From Enoplolaimus lenunculus (lineage: Eukaryota; Nematoda; Enoplea; Enoplida; Thoracostomopsidae), in assembly GCA_030248215.1 (NCBI GenBank), contig JASANG010000335.1, forward strand, positions 166,780 to 230,779: a stretch of 64,000 nucleotides of DNA. Direction: 5' to 3'. Of the stretch, positions 50,137 to 60,903 are shown in pieces. Each line of letters starts with the position of its first letter. Positions within the stretch are counted from its first letter, which is position 1. The notes under the pieces were generated by a model that searched no databases, was not told the origin of the DNA, and was given only the letters and a program-made list of their open reading frames with translations. Both the position numbers and the translations under genes were made by a program.

Positions 50137-53100
50137 CTAACCGACATCTGCGCTATCACCCTTTTGCATGGAACTGCAAATGCTCGGAGTAATAAGTGTA
50201 TTTCCGTCAAAAACATCAAATTCGCCAATAAAATCATACTCTTCAATTGGAGGAAAAACAAACTTTTCAGGTCCGTTTAGACTTTGGTTATTGAGCAAGC
50301 CACCCGCATGTTGTTTCTGAGAATTGTCTATGAAGACTGCCATTTCATTACAGTTTGTTTCGCCACTCGATTTAATATTTGTCAGTTTATTGCCGCCTCG
50401 GCGACGTGAAGCCTTTTTTGACGACGTTGTTTTACTACCAGGATCCGCTTTCCCATCAGTGGTTGCAATCGAAACCTGACATTTATTTGTACGTTTTCTG
50501 TCGCAGCTGCAAACTTGTGGCTGCTCTGATTGTAAAGCATCAACGTATACTCCAATAGTGTAAGCATCTTGGGCCGATGTACGCTCGCAGGTTTGCAGGA
50601 TAAGCTTTGCCAGCAGCTGCTTGATGTTTGTGAAATCTGGTCGTTTGTCAGGATTCGTCTGCCACGTATCGGACATTAGTTTGTATCTAAGATCTTAGTG
50701 TATAATTATTTCAGTATCTTAATTTGCAGCAAATTAGGCTAATCAGCGATTTCATCGTTTAAACACGCACAAAGTGCAACGTGACTTTAGGTTAAAACTA
50801 AATTCGGTCGGGAGTCACGACCAATTGGTCGCCCAACAATTCGTCGACTGTCTCCTTTTAATTGGAAACTTCATCGACTCGACATTTTGTTACGCATCAC
50901 TATGCTTAAGCTTAGGCTTAGGATTACGCTTAGGATTATGCTTAGATTGATTCACATACTATAGGACACTGTTGGGCGACAAGTTGTCGGTTGGCAAATT
51001 GCAGTAGATTCATGGGTCGAATGCTAAGCTGTCTCGCTAAACGGCGGTTGGTTTCCCTAAGGGATTCTCGTTGGCTTCCGACTAGTGTAGAATCAATGTT
51101 GCTGCGATCAATACAAACGACATACTTTTTTCAGTTTTAGTTCGCCTCGTTAATGTCGTACGCAAGTCGGATTTAAATTCGGCTTTATTTCGCTTTTCCT
51201 GTATTTGAGTTTGTTTTTATATACATGGAACAACATTAAAATGTTTTAGTTTAGGTTTAGAAAAAAGCTAACCACATTTGTTCACTTAACATGACACATT
51301 TTGTGGATTTCAAGGCTCTTACAAACGCTTAACTCACAGTCAAAATTGTTATTGAATTCATAACTGTAATGTTACAAATCGGATAGATATGCTCGTTAAC
51401 TGCGGTTACATTTAGATGCATTAATGCTTACCGCCTATGTATAGAACAGGGCCGGACCGTTTTCCGGTGTATAGAAAAGGGCCGAATCGTTTTCCGGAGG
51501 GGCTATAATAGAGTCAGTTTAAGCTTTAGACAAATTTTTTTGCTTAGGCTTAGGCTTAAGAGTAGGCTTAGAATAGGCTCACCCATACGCTTACGCTTAG
51601 GCTTAGGCTTAGGCTTACGCTTAGGAATATGCTTATGCTACTGTTCCGGCACTGTTCTATACATGAGTCATGCTTACAGGACATCTGGACACTGTTCAGG
51701 TTGGTTCAACCGGTTGCCTGACATCAAATATTGCAACATCGCCTTGCGAAAATCACCATCCACTGGTATAACATCAGAGTACGGCACACTGCCAACCGTT
51801 ATTATTTCGTATAGTAAAATACCAAACGACCAGCTGAAAAAACCAATGTTGTAGCTAGGGAAAGGTTCCGCGGGGTCAACGAACTGTTTGTGAATTTTGT
51901 CTCGAGGGTTTCAGGTATTTATTCAGGTATCAAAACAAGAACTCATCTTCAAAATTTTATAGAACGAAATCCCTCTTTAAGGCACCTTGGCTATGCCAAA
52001 GTCTAAAAGTTAAAAAATTGATATTAAAATTATACGAAAATATTAAACTTAAAAAAATTCTATTTTGTCTAGTGTGTAAAACTATAATCAATCAGAAATA
52101 AATGTTTTTATACTCGACCTAGATTTACACTTATGACAGGATCAGGATGCAAAAGGCGACCTTTTACAGCGTTGCAAAAGCGGCCCATGTATAGAACAGG
52201 GCCGGAACAGTAGTATAAGCATATTCCTAAGCCTAAGCCTAAGCCTAAGCCTAAGCCTAAGCCTAAGCCTAAGCCTTAGCCTAAGCAAAACAATTAGTCT
52301 AAAGCTTAAAGTGACTTTATTATATCCCCTCCGGAAACGATCCGGCCCTGTTCTATACATGGGCCGCAAAAGCATTACTTATTGTTTTAGAGTGTCACTA
52401 CTATATTTCAAATCTTAAATGGAAGGGTATGCAAAGGCAAAAAAAGCTTAAAGTGACTTTATTATATCCCCTCCGGAAACGATCCGGCCCTGTTCTATAC
52501 ATGGGCCGCAAAAGCATTACTTATTGTTTTAGAGTGTCACTACTATATTTCAAATCTTAAATGGAAGGGTATGCAAAGGTAAAAAACACCATTTTTAATT
52601 TCCAGTTTCCGTTCCTGGCAATCTCAAGACTAACCCACGCTGCATTCTTAAAATTACCTAACGCGTTTTAATAGATACGTAAGAAATAAGGTAAAATATA
52701 GGGCCAGTTACTTTAAGGGGCGTCCAAGTTTCTGGTGAGTCTATAAAAGAATGGGTTTAGATTCTAGGTTACATTTTTTTGTTTAGGCTTAGGCATTAGG
52801 CTTAGGCTTAGTAACACATTTTCGCAACGCCTAGGCTTAGGTTTAGGCTTAGGAATACTCTTAATATTCCTAAGCTAATTTACTGTTACGCCTCTTAAAT
52901 TTGCCAAATATAGCATGAGTCAAACCCAGGTCTATGCTTGAATTCTAACTTAAGAGAGCCAATTAATTCAAAACTTAATAAAATTTTTAATAGCCCCTGT
53001 CGAAAATACAAACAGCGAAACAGCCGGCAGCAAACATTTTTAGTAAATTTTTAAATTTTGTGGGGGTAAAACGGGAACCACTCTTGAATCCATCGTGCTA

Positions 53101-56100
53101 CTTTAGCTATATTAAGGCGCTTATATATTGTGAACACAAGCACAGAACTTTATAGAACTTACTTTAACGGATATTAAAGCTAATATATACTTTTCAGCAA
53201 AACGTAAACGTGGTACTGTGAGTTAGGCTGCCGTTGGACTTAACTTACACGTCTGCTTTTGTAGTGAATTCGTAGCGTTCAATTGCTTCCAGCGCCATCC
53301 ATTTAATAGGCAACCTTCCTCCTTGCGCGACATAGACAGCATCGGTATGTGTGTATCGAGTCAAACCGAAATCTCCAATCTTAAACGACCAAACAAACTA
53401 CAGGAATCAGATTCAAAACATTCAACGTACAAAACAATAAACAGGTAATACACCAAGACATCTTTGTAAACCATTGTGTCCATTCATTCAATTAAATGTT
53501 GATAGCGCGCTCACGGTCACCGTTCGTGCTCTAAGTTCATTGGCCGAACGCCTCGGCCAAAAACAATTTTGGCTGGTTTAATGAAAAAATGGATGCCAAA
53601 ATGCAAATAGTACTTATAAAATATTTGGTGTATGCGGTTAGATATATCTTTGCGGAAGGAAACTACTCTTATACGACATCTCGAATAGTTTTTTCCTCAT
53701 AATACATTTATATTTATTAATTTATTTATTTATTTATATATTTATTAATTAATTAATTAATTAATTAATGTATTTATTTATTTCTTTATTTCTTTATTTA
53801 TTTATCGTTTTATAACCTTCAGTTGTCCGGAATCAGTAACCAGAATGTTACGTGCCGCAATGTCACGATGCACAAATCCTTTCTGACTCAAATACTCCAA
53901 CCCATCAGCGACTTGATATCCCATTTGCAAAACGTCACGTAATCGAATTGTTTTCGTTGAATCCAACTCGAGTTCGTGCTCCAAATCAACAAGATTGGTG
54001 CCTTTCTCAATCTCCTGAATGCTTTATGAAGTGCAAGTGGCCTATTCATATTGATCATTAAGCTGTAGACTCGTTGAGATAGTTGCTTTTTGTAAAAATT
54101 CTCAAAGTGCACGAACGCGATGTACTTTATGATAATTGTTGATTTTATTAGAAATCACTAGCGGACACAGAAGGGGCGGGGGTGCGAAGCGTATGCATTC
54201 TCGTCAGAAAATTTTTGTGCTAAAATGGTTATGTTCCTCCCTACCTTACAATTTCTTCCCTCAGAAAATTGGCATTTATAGCATGTTGTAAAAATTGCGT
54301 TACATAACTTTAGCCAGTCTGTAATCCCCTGATCAGAAATTACCGAATCTGCCGTTGGCAAAAATTACAGGAAATTTTATATTTGCAGCGCTGTCTAACA
54401 AAATTACTGTGAAAAGCTGATGAAAACGGTTGTACCCAAAAATGTGACTGCCAGAAAAACGTTCCGCCCCTGATACATAAACCGGCCAAAATAAACAAAC
54501 CTGAGCAAGATAATATCGAATATTCAGCAAATAGTGTCGCAAGTCTCCGTAAGCGCAATACTCAACAATGAGTGACAGTGGCTCGGTAGCAGTGATGCAG
54601 TGTAAAATGTTAACTAAACGTCGGTGATAAAACAGCGTTTTCATAATTTCAATTTCTTGCAAAAATTCTGCTTTAGCGACTTGATCGGCGAATTCTGGCA
54701 ATGAAATATGATATCGACGTATTATTTGTTTGATAATGAACTTCTATTAAAATACATGGGCAAAGGATAACATAGTTAAAAGTTTGTAGGTATATAAATA
54801 TATATGTATATCGTCATGTCAGAGCGCGACCGGATATCCGGCTCCGGCAAAAAATTGACATCCGGCTCCAGCTCCGGTATTTTAACTTGCCGGATATTAT
54901 TTTTAAAAACTTCAAAAAATTTATACCATTATTCGTATTTATGCTACGTACCACCGAGCTTTTTGACTTACTTTTACATATTTTTTTCTGTCACACGTGT
55001 ATTGTAAATGTTTGCGTGTGCCCGTGTACGTTCACAATATTGTGTAACAATAACGCTCAAAATGCAGAAATAGATGACGCCTGTTATTCTAGAGTCGAAC
55101 AGAATATATCTCAGCGTATTTCTATTATTCCTAAAAGGCTAAGCCTAAACTTCGGCGTAAAAATGAATCTATAAATAAGAGTAAGCCTAAGCCAAAATAA
55201 CAGCTTTAATCAGAGCTAGGGATGGGCCGAGACCGGCCATGAAATGTTTCTGTCTTGGTCAAATTTTGGTCATATCCGAAAAGAAGTATTTTCAAAACAA
55301 ATTATTTCTAATCCATTTTTCGTATTTTTTGTGTTTTTTCATAGTTTTTGTGTGTTTTCAGAATATCTGCTAATAATCATTGCGTACCAATGAAAATTCA
55401 TCGATTCATAGCGAAATTTCATTCACCAGGCTTTATTTGCTTCAGCAATATAACTTCTGTTTTTGACAGTCCTGCACAGCATTTGCTGAATCCTCGACTC
55501 CCAGTGTCGGTTCCAAACCACCGAGACTCAAGAAACCGAAACCGCCAAATACTAAGACTTGCAGAGACTAAGACCGAGACTCCAATCTCTGATCTTAGCC
55601 ACCTCTATTTTATAGAACGTACAGAAAACTGGATGCCATTAATAGGAACATGGGCCAAAAAATTGCAACTGATTGTAACGCTAGAATAACACAGAATAGT
55701 ATTATAAAGTCGTTGTTAAAGGGTTAAAAATGTATCGGTGTGAGTAGCTAGACTTTATCATGTAAACACTTTTGGTCCCTTAAGTCACGGAAGGAAATAT
55801 TGTAAGCTACGATCTGATATTTAAACGCAATCTAGTGTTAGATTTTAATTCCTTATCCAGCTCCGGCTCCAGGTCCGTCAGTTTTTGGTTTTCGGTCGCA
55901 CCCTGATACATGTATAATAACGTATTCACACAAAATCGTCAACACTAACTAGTTCGCTAAACGAATTACGCTTCCAATTCAACATACTAATTTCAAAAAT
56001 ATAAATAAACTGCCTGAGCAAGCAAACTTATTTAGGTTTCAACTATAAACCTACAGCTTCTAATTGCTCCATTTCCTTCAGGTCTGTCAAAGCGCAAGAA

Positions 56101-59100
56101 AAAACTTTTGTCTGAAGCTATAACTGTCCAAAATTAAAAAGTTTCTGGCTACGCCTATTAGACCATGCCGGAAGGTGCGGTTTGTCAAACCTAAAAATGT
56201 CAAACAGGTATGAGCACTCATACCGTAACACTGTTTTACCGCCACGATAGCATCTTCGCTGTAATTTACAAGATCGCTTATTCTATCATGATTTGTAACC
56301 ATTCTATGTTCTTTGAAAATTCTACCTGAAAGCAGAATAATGTTACAACAGCAAGCGCTAAAAACGTTATGAAATTTGGCAATCTGCCACGTCAAATCAG
56401 TTGGACGATCCTTTCACGAACGTTCATCGACTGCACCAGGGCCAGAGCAGCCACGCTATACCCCAATTTGGGGGCCGTAATCCTAAAGGACCCGCACCCC
56501 AACCGGTTGAAACCAAAACCGCCGAAGTTTTGAAATGCGTCAGGCTTTTCACTCGCATCTCTCGCGAGGTTTTGACACTATTCTACTTTGCCATGATTTT
56601 TTAATGGTTGACACACTAGAGAGACCTTGGTTGCTTAATGTTTACAAATTATCTCGCTCGCCACACTCGCGGGACTACAATATTACTTAAGATAATATAA
56701 GTCACCCGAAATGAAATGTTCAAGAACGGTAATAAAACAGTTTTACAGTGAGATGTGCCGTGTGCTGTCTCCCCTGGATAGACCATACGAAGATTGTACA
56801 AGCTTTTACCTAAAATATAAGCTGTTCAACTTACTTTGGCAGAAAATGTGAAAAAAAATTGCGCTACGCGCGAAGCGTGACTCATTTCAACGATGAGTTC
56901 ACTTTTTACACCCACCATTTTGTGACTTGTGTGAAACTGGTTTTGGGAAGGGTGTTCTCACACGACCTCAGATCAAACACGGGTGTATTCTGGATCAACC
57001 TCTACGTTAGGGGACCCCTTCCAAGAGTTCGGAGGGAGGCCCACCCCTATCTGCTTCAGCACTGGACTGCACGTAGCAATGTTATATGTTGGTTGCAAAG
57101 CATCGACATTGAAGTGGCTTGGCTCTGCAGTGCCGGTTTGTTCGACTTTATATACTGCATTGATTCAACTCAAATCAGCGAATGCTCAGATTTTCCAAAT
57201 ATCGCTGTGATATAATGAATATAAAACTTTTTTTGACACATGGCATGAAGGGTATCACGACAATTCGAAGCCCGACAACTCGTCGACCCGACAACTCGTC
57301 GACCCGACAACTCGTCGACCCGGACTTAAACAAATTCAACAAGGCTTCAAAGAATTAATAACAAACATTCCGATGAACGCTATAAAAATTGTGTGTTTTG
57401 AAAGCACTTTCATTGATCGTCGAGTTGGCAATGTTTAACGCTAGCCGTGTTCTGCCGGCAAATTTTGGAACTACCACAGTCGCATTCTAAACCAATTGCC
57501 TGAATTAAGGGATTGAATCATCGCTTTTAGGTTTTTAATCGTTCAGGCCAGAGACGGATATTGGATTTTTCGGGCGATCCCAGGTTGTATTTTTTGTGTA
57601 TATGTCAGTGCCGCATCTAAGGTATCCGCGTTTTTGACTTTGTTGTCCAGCACCTGGAATGGTCGATCCATGCTGACCTACGTTCAGTTATGATTAGCGG
57701 GCGGAGCGTGCAAAACTCCAGATATGCGCAAAATGTTTAGTTAATCAAGAGTCGAGACAAGTGGAATCATTAATAAAAACTCGCGAACGAAAGCTGTAGC
57801 ACGATTTTTGTATTCAGTTGCTAAGAAAATTTTAATTTCAGTGTGCGATTTTCTCAGCCATTATTCATATTGCTATGCATTTTGTAACGTATACTTAGTG
57901 TCAACAGGTTTGCGATCGGGCCCGTAGCCAAGGGGGGGCGGGGGCCCCGGCCCCCCCCAGAAAAAATTGCCCCCCCCTCCAAAACTCTCACCCTCCCTTC
58001 TAACACATATACCCTTCCAGAAAAATTTTCAACACCCAGCAAAGTGAGCTGGCTATGGGTCTGTTAGTAATATATACGCGTTTTCAGTAAACACTGATGC
58101 TAAACATTTTTGTTAAACAGGGGAAATATTACTCTACGTCTGGTTTCCCCACACGTACCTTTGTAAACCTGCCCGAACGCGCCTTTACCAAGCGTTTGAT
58201 ATTCGTAGATGACCAGACCTTTTCGGTTTATCTCCCATCGGTCGTGAACCTGGGGCCTAATGTAAACAAGAGTACAGACTGTTTTAAGGTTCGCCAAATT
58301 ATATAGCTAATTTAGCTTTTAAGCAGCGAACAATTACTTTTTTGCGTATAATATTTTACTATCAGTGCACACACATAGCTCGTTCATCGTATCAAAGTAG
58401 ACTGTATGAATTACTTATGTACTCTAGAACTTGTATGTTTCTTTTTGTACAGCGACGAAACGAATTTGGTCGGAGCTCCGGGGAACATGTTCCGAGCTCG
58501 TGGCGATCTAGCTAGTGAAAACTTTTTACTTCTTCAAATAGAACTTGTGGAAACCCCACAATGAACCAAATAAGTCAGGGCTGCTTATAAATCATGCAAA
58601 ATCTCGCCTCTGGGTACAACTACGCTACACACTGATCACTCAAAATCGGCACACTGTCGCAGACATTTGTGTTGCGCGAATCAGCTTCCTTTTACACAGC
58701 GACTCAGGCAAGTAGCCAGCTCACCTTGTTAGGGAGGTAAAAAAATTTTCAGGAGAGGCATTAAACACTTTTCAATGAGTTATAAGCAGGGTTGAAAATG
58801 CTCTAGGAGGAACCAAAATTTTGTCTCGGGGGCGAGCCCTTCCTGCCCCCCTTGGCTACGGCAGTGCGGCGCACCTTCCCTAATTGTTGTTGCAATTTTC
58901 TGATTTTTCCTGGCGCATTATGCTGGCTACTGTCCTGCCAGCTACATACACATTTGAAGAGAAAACTTGTGCACTCAACACATGGCTTACTTGACACATT
59001 CAGTGTACCGCTGGCTTAACACAGATGTTCTGAACATATTACGGTTGTCACCGGTTTGCCGTTTGTAATTTAGAAGTAAAATACAAGCGATCAATGCAAC

Positions 59101-59180
59101 GATGCTACCAATAACGACGCCAAAAACTAAGATCCAATGTGATACAAAGGTTGATTTATTTCTATGCCGTTGCTTGATTG
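50137..59180 (-). CDS. Receptor tyrosine kinase, transmembrane to C-terminus (partial, eight exons)
   Basis: Single-pass receptor with a cytoplasmic tyrosine kinase. Exons in order: 59180-58991, 58256-58159, 56325-56224, 54694-54501, 54014-53817, 53379-53249, 51833-51678, 50686-50137. All have GT/AG borders and every codon phase joins. Exon 1: transmembrane helix WILVFGVVIGSIVALIAC then the KRQ stop-transfer. Exon 2: GKGAFGQVYKG ATP loop. Exon 3: VAVKQCY with the catalytic Lys. Exon 4: AEFLQEIEIMK (helix C Glu) and VEYCAYGDL hinge. Exon 5: HRDIAARN catalytic loop. Exon 6: DFGLTRY, activation-loop tyrosines and PIKWMALEAIE. Exon 7: WSFGILLYEIITVG. Exon 8: NPDKRPDF and a ~150-residue basic, Ser-rich tail with EEYDFIGEF. 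All catalytic residues are present, so it should be active. AARN and PIKWMALE mark a tyrosine rather than Ser/Thr kinase. The ectodomain lies further right or outside the window, so the subfamily is not assigned. Confidence 0.9.
50808..50999. mobile_element. Inverted-repeat MITE, TTGTCG family, in kinase intron
   Basis: Left GTCACGACCAATTGGTCGCC-CAACA and right, reversed, CCGACAACTTGTCGCCCAACA. Centre has TTAGGCTTAGG. In the last intron of the kinase gene. Confidence 0.5.
51432..51669. mobile_element. hAT-type TTAGGC MITE abutting a kinase splice donor
   Basis: 238 bases flanked by the exact 8-base repeat ATGCTTAC (51424-51431 and 51670-51677). The ends match the family (CGCCTATGTATAGAACAGGG; reversed right end GACTCATGTATAGAACAG), with an extra partial copy of the left end inside. 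The interior has TTAGGC runs. The right-hand duplication, read on the minus strand, is GTAAGCAT, the first 8 bases of the kinase intron after exon 51833-51678. Confidence 0.9.
52182..52365. mobile_element. hAT-type TTAGGC MITE, best-preserved copy
   Basis: 184 bases flanked by the exact 8-base duplication GCAAAAGC (52174-52181 and 52366-52373). Perfect 25-base inverted ends start GGCCCATGTATAGAACAGGG. The interior has about nine TAAGCC hexamers in a row (52225-52278). It lies in the kinase intron between 53249 and 51833. This copy defines the family. Confidence 0.95.
52302..52579. repeat. Tandem duplication spanning a MITE end and its flank
   Basis: About 137 bases, from AGCTTAAAGTGACTTTATTA in the MITE right end through to GGAAGGGTATGCAAAGG in the flank, occur twice (about 52302-52438 and 52443-52579), almost identical. 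The duplication followed the MITE insertion because it copies the element-flank junction. Confidence 0.85.
53705..53808. repeat. TTTA/TTAA simple repeat
   Basis: Runs of TTTAT and TTAATTAA in a kinase intron, ending a few bases after (on the minus strand) the donor of exon 54014-53817. Confidence 0.85.
54820..55905. mobile_element. hAT-like element with CAG-G-GCGACCGG ends, probably nested
   Basis: Left CAGAGCGCGACCGGATATCC and right, reversed, CAGGGTGCGACCGAAAACC, ends like those of hAT elements. The interior (about 55215-55614) carries a second inverted-repeat unit beginning TAGGGATGGGCCGAGACC. No transposase frame. Located in the kinase intron between 56224 and 54694. Borders are approximate. 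Confidence 0.45.
57254..57330. repeat. Triple CCCGACAACTCGTCGA repeat
   Basis: Three near-identical 16-17-base units following ATCACGACAATTCG, the terminal sequence of the TTGTCG MITE family. In a kinase intron. Confidence 0.7.
57910..58068. mobile_element. Old MITE with GCCCGTAGCCA ends in kinase intron
   Basis: Left GGGCCCGTAGCCAAGGGGGG and right, reversed, CAGACCCATAGCCAGCTCAC, with a C/G-run interior. Similar ends occur near 11100-11250, 39330-39415 and 58700-58865, so this is a dispersed family. Borders approximate. Confidence 0.45.
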
Positions 59181-59705
59181 CTTAAATAAAATAATGTCAT
59201 AATAGAATAGAAATTGATAAAACTAACAAGCAGCCTCTAAAAGCGGCAATGAAGACGGGGTAAATAAAACAAATATAAGATTAATTTTCCGAAAATACTA
59301 TATTCTTCCCGTAGTCTATTGAGTTTATAGCAACAATAGAAAAATTAATGTGGCTCATCGAGTCTCACAAGGTCTGCCAGAAATTTCCACGATGTATATA
59401 TACGTATACGGAGTGTTACCAGTGGGTTGTCGTCAAATTTGTTAAACAATTCTTATTAGCCTGTCCGCTGCCAAGAATGCAGCTTCGATAGCTAATCAGA
59501 AATCTGTTTCTCGTCTTGTAGTAACGTTTAACTGCCCGTTATTTCAAAAGTTCGTTTAGAGCCTAAGTTGTTCCAAACAGCTTCAAGCGTTACATTTATC
59601 GCGTAAGCCTTTCAGCAACAATCTACTAAAATTTTATGGAGGCAGTTTAGCCTGAAATTTAGCAAGCTACAAATTTTAGTAACATGTAACTAACTCACAT
59701 GAGTA

Positions 59706-59884
59706 CACTGCAAAAAATGATGAGTCAAATTGACTCTCTCCGAAATAGGCTTTTCCTGACTACACAAACTGAGTCAAAATTCGACTCAATTTGACTCTGG
59801 CGGAGTCGAATTTTGACGCAGTTTGTGTAGTCAGAAAAATCCTATTTCGGAAAGAGTCAATCTGACTCACCATTTTTTGCAGTG
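59706..59884. mobile_element. TA-flanked palindromic MITE
   Basis: 179 bases between TA dinucleotides (59704-59705 and 59885-59886). The ends CACTGCAAAAAATG(A/G)TGAG are inverted, and the whole element can fold into one long hairpin. Sister of 30949-31145. Confidence 0.8.
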
Positions 59885-60234
59885 TAGGATTAGAATTAAT
59901 TACTGTTTCCGACTGATACTGTCACTAAAGTTCTGTAATTATACTTTTGGCTAAAACTTTGACTGATTTATATTTTCTATTTAGAATTTGAATTTATGTT
60001 TAAAATGCAAATCATTTTTCGTGCGTCCTACTTGTTAAGTTTTTGCATATGGCTTTTAAAGTTATTAATTTAAAAATAAAATATCCAAAAGAATAACAAT
60101 CAAAGATAAGAAACAAACTGTTGACAAAAAGTCATTGAGTAAAATACCGAAACGGATAGTGACCAAAATACGCCAAATGGCAAGGAATGACCGTTTTTGC
60201 AGTCTTATAACTAGGGATCCAAATAAGTTTTCCT

Positions 60235-60346
60235 CAATAATTGAGACGATGAGACTTTCATTGATACATCTAAGGCGAAACACTTCATTAAATCTTTGAA
60301 TGAAACATTCAAATTTGAAAACAGTCCTACAGTTTGTACCAAGGAC
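60235..60346 (-). CDS. Possible ectodomain exon of the kinase gene (uncertain)
   Basis: On the minus strand an acceptor TTTTTTCAG precedes a frame VLGTNCRTVFKFECFIQRF with cysteines, about 1.1 kb before the transmembrane exon. I could not find a donor whose phase fits the next exon, so this may be chance. The left border is a guess. Confidence 0.2.
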
Positions 60347-60903
60347 CTGAAAAAACAATACACAATATTTGGTCGCAGCCAGAAAAAATTAATCCACGGA
60401 AGATGCGTAACTAATAGCCTCTAGCACCTAAGTCAACCGTCTTGTCCATTCGGCTCCGCCATCCCACCAGGACAAAATTGTACACAAATAAATCATATTC
60501 TAAAGTGTGTAGTGTGCTGTGGATTTGTTTTCCATATAAAAGTACAAATGTGCATTGTGCATGTACATAAAAATATGCAAATCACCTTGACGGTAAACAC
60601 GACGAGATCAAAAATAGGATTTGCAAAATCAGGGGGACAAATACGGCATATTTAAGGGGGTCACTAATGAATTAACCCTCGAAAAATTTCAGTTCTTTTC
60701 CATCTTGTTGAAAGCAGAATTTTAGCAACTTTCATTTACCCTAGAAAACCAAAATTTCATTAAGTAAGCTAGAATTATCGCCTTTTCTTTTTGCAAATTT
60801 GGTAAAATTTACACCCCGAAACATCAACTGCTTTTAATAGAGACGGCCTCCAGGCCGTCTCAAAAACAACGCTAAGTATATTCAGATTTTACGCTAACCG
60901 AAT

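Noticed and set aside
56224-56258. A ~30-35-base micro-exon carrying VAVK in the kinase gene
   Set aside because: The closer acceptors give a wrong phase or too short a loop. The acceptor next to 56325 keeps the phase and restores the conserved Gly of YKG.
56859-57215. 118-codon plus-strand frame in a kinase intron, G+C-richer than its flanks
   Set aside because: No recognised domain, and the codons are open in a second frame too; kept only as a note.
58100-58158. Extending the kinase ATP-loop exon through GTCGETRR
   Set aside because: A strong donor (GTACGT) at 58158 ends the exon after YK-G, and the phase then fits the next exon.
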